DNA of 64,000 nt, from assembly GCF_015686655.1 (NCBI RefSeq), contig NZ_JADPMP010000010.1:178621-242620 (forward strand). Reading direction: 5' to 3'. Under the pieces are notes generated by a model. That model did no database searches. It saw only the letters and a list, made by a program, of their open reading frames with translations, and was not told the origin of the DNA. This document shows, piece after piece, positions 62,741 through 64,000 of this stretch; position 1 is the stretch's first letter, and every line of letters starts with the position of its first letter. Both the position numbers and the translations under genes were made by a program. The stretch is from Pontibacter sp. FD36. Lineage in GTDB: Bacteria; Bacteroidota; Bacteroidia; Cytophagales; Hymenobacteraceae.

Positions 62741-64000
62741 ATGTCCAGACTTTTTTTACTCCTGCTCGTTTATTTATTTTCTTCTATCACGGCATCGGCT
62801 CAGTTTTCGTCTCTCCAGCAAATAGAGCCGTTACCGATAACATCCAACACTCAGGATAAAACACAATCAAAATTATTTGCGCACGACGGTAAGCACTGGG
62901 CAGTGCTACCAAATGCAACAGGCACACATTTGTGGAGGTTAGACGGAGATTCATGGACTCACATACTCAGATTGAGTACTAAGACCGGGTCGAGAGCCGA
63001 TTGCAAGGTAGTAGGCAATCTAGTCCATATATTCATGTATCAAGGTACAAACTCTCAATTAGTGTCACTTGAATACATACCAGGTTCATCCACATACAAA
63101 CTGTGGACAGCGCAAAATTCATTGGTTAGCATTTCAATAAATTCTGGAGTTGAAACGGCTATGATTGAGGTAGACGACACAGGTAGAATGTGGCTAGCCT
63201 ACGACGGATCAAGCACCGTTAATGTTAGATGGAGTGATGCTCCCTATACTCAGTGGAGTTCGCCTATTACGTTAGCTTCAGGCATTGCTTCGAATGATAA
63301 GTGTGCCATCATTGCTATGCCTGGCAAAATTGGAGTGTTCTGGTCTAACCAAAATACTAAAAGATGGGGTTTCAAGACGCATACTGATGGAGATTCCCCT
63401 ACAAACTGGTCTGCTGATGAAGTACCTGCTTCACAGTCTGCATTAAACGTAGGGTACGGGATGGCTGATGACCACATGAACCTGAAAGTAGCTAGTGATG
63501 GCACCCTATATTGCGCCATCAAGACAGGATATAATGATGAATCATATCCCCTGATAGGGCTTTTAGTACGCAGAGCAAACGGTACTTGGGATAGCTTATA
63601 TGATGTTTCTCGCTTAGGAACAACCCCTATTGTCGTTCTAAATGAAGATGCTGGAAAATTAAGAATAGTTTACTCTTCAAGAACATACGGAGGGGATATT
63701 CTCTATAACGAATCCCCAATATCCAACATCTCCATTGGACCACAAATGACCTTAAAGGAAGGAGCAAGATTTCGTGATCCTACTAGCAGCAAACAGAATT
63801 TCAACCCAGACGGGCTCATACTTATAACAAACGTAGATGCAGGTGTTGCAGTTGGAGTATTAGCAAGTGATGACGGCTCTTCACCTGATCCTACAGATAA
63901 GTTTCATTTAACCATTAACACTATAGGCGACGGCACTGTTGCCAAGACCCCCAGCCAGGAAACCTACGACGCCGGCAGCGCCGTGAGCCTGACGGCAACG
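62741..64000 (+). CDS. Secreted beta-propeller-like protein with InlB-like repeat, partial
   Basis: The gene runs off the right edge; 420 codons are present. The signal peptide is MSRLFLLLLVYLFSSITASA, then QF. The next 365 residues have repeating W/G-rich beta-strand blocks (HWAVLPN..., LWRLDGDSW, MWLAYDGSSTVNVRW, GTWDSLYDVSRL), suggesting a sialidase/BNR-type beta-propeller. The last visible part, FHLTINTIGDGTVAKTPSQE, matches the divergent InlB B-repeat (PF18998-type) that often repeats several times before a T9SS sorting domain. The nucleotide composition shifts sharply from AT-rich to GC-rich within the last 75 bases. Confidence 0.7.
   Translation, partial: MSRLFLLLLVYLFSSITASAQFSSLQQIEPLPITSNTQDKTQSKLFAHDGKHWAVLPNATGTHLWRLDGDSWTHILRLSTKTGSRADCKVVGNLVHIFMYQGTNSQLVSLEYIPGSSTYKLWTAQNSLVSISINSGVETAMIEVDDTGRMWLAYDGSSTVNVRWSDAPYTQWSSPITLASGIASNDKCAIIAMPGKIGVFWSNQNTKRWGFKTHTDGDSPTNWSADEVPASQSALNVGYGMADDHMNLKVASDGTLYCAIKTGYNDESYPLIGLLVRRANGTWDSLYDVSRLGTTPIVVLNEDAGKLRIVYSSRTYGGDILYNESPISNISIGPQMTLKEGARFRDPTSSKQNFNPDGLILITNVDAGVAVGVLASDDGSSPDPTDKFHLTINTIGDGTVAKTPSQETYDAGSAVSLTAT

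Overview
The window looks like chromosome of a Gram-negative Bacteroidota bacterium. The best guess is Cytophagales, family Hymenobacteraceae (Pontibacter-like), but no 16S gene is present to confirm this. The signs are Bacteroidota -7 boxes (TAnnTTTG) ahead of the tRNA, rnpB and several genes, a type IX secretion C-terminal domain, and families typical of the phylum (DUF2027-Smr, DUF3078, a TonB receptor with a carboxypeptidase-like N-terminal domain, fused SpmA-SpmB, an OPX lipoprotein plus BY-kinase export pair). There are no insertion sequences, phage genes or CRISPR arrays.

Bases 1 to about 32,300 are ordinary housekeeping and envelope chromosome. They hold a DUF2027-Smr protein, the RNase P RNA, tRNA-Glu(UUC), a SIMPL protein, a long PLP enzyme of the Cys/Met family, an M50-like protease, a MarC protein, a class C beta-lactamase-fold lipoprotein, a 1095-residue T9SS-exported repeat protein, an isoaspartyl methyltransferase, a TonB receptor, an HtrA/DegP protease followed by a DUF72 gene, an amino-acid permease, an exported methyltransferase, an M14 peptidase, SpmAB, small lipoproteins and an amidohydrolase. 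Many transcription units end in clear hairpin terminators.

Bases 32,655 to about 57,430 form one exopolysaccharide or capsule locus. The order is OPX export lipoprotein, tyrosine autokinase (Wzc-like), UDP-glucuronate 4-epimerase-like enzyme, flippase, two P-loop kinase-like proteins (one fused to a nucleotidyltransferase-like domain), Wzy-like polymerase, three GT-B glycosyltransferases, and a priming sugar-phosphate transferase on the opposite strand. Then come two tandem CelD/FemAB-like acyltransferase paralogues, an MBOAT plus SGNH O-acetylation pair, an AsnB-type amidotransferase and another glycosyltransferase. The epimerase and the downstream lyases suggest a uronic-acid-containing polymer, O-acetylated and perhaps amidated. 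Bases 57,527 to 61,484 (minus strand) hold two heparin-lyase-I-like paralogues flanking a polysaccharide deacetylase, probably for trimming or releasing the same polymer. The window ends inside a secreted protein of unknown function that carries an InlB-like repeat.

The strongest unexplained signal is not a gene. The octamer TATACCTG/CAGGTATA occurs about 50 times by eye on the two strands together, where about two are expected by chance. It lies in all frames and in intergenic DNA, with no strand preference, and is absent from the last 8 kb.
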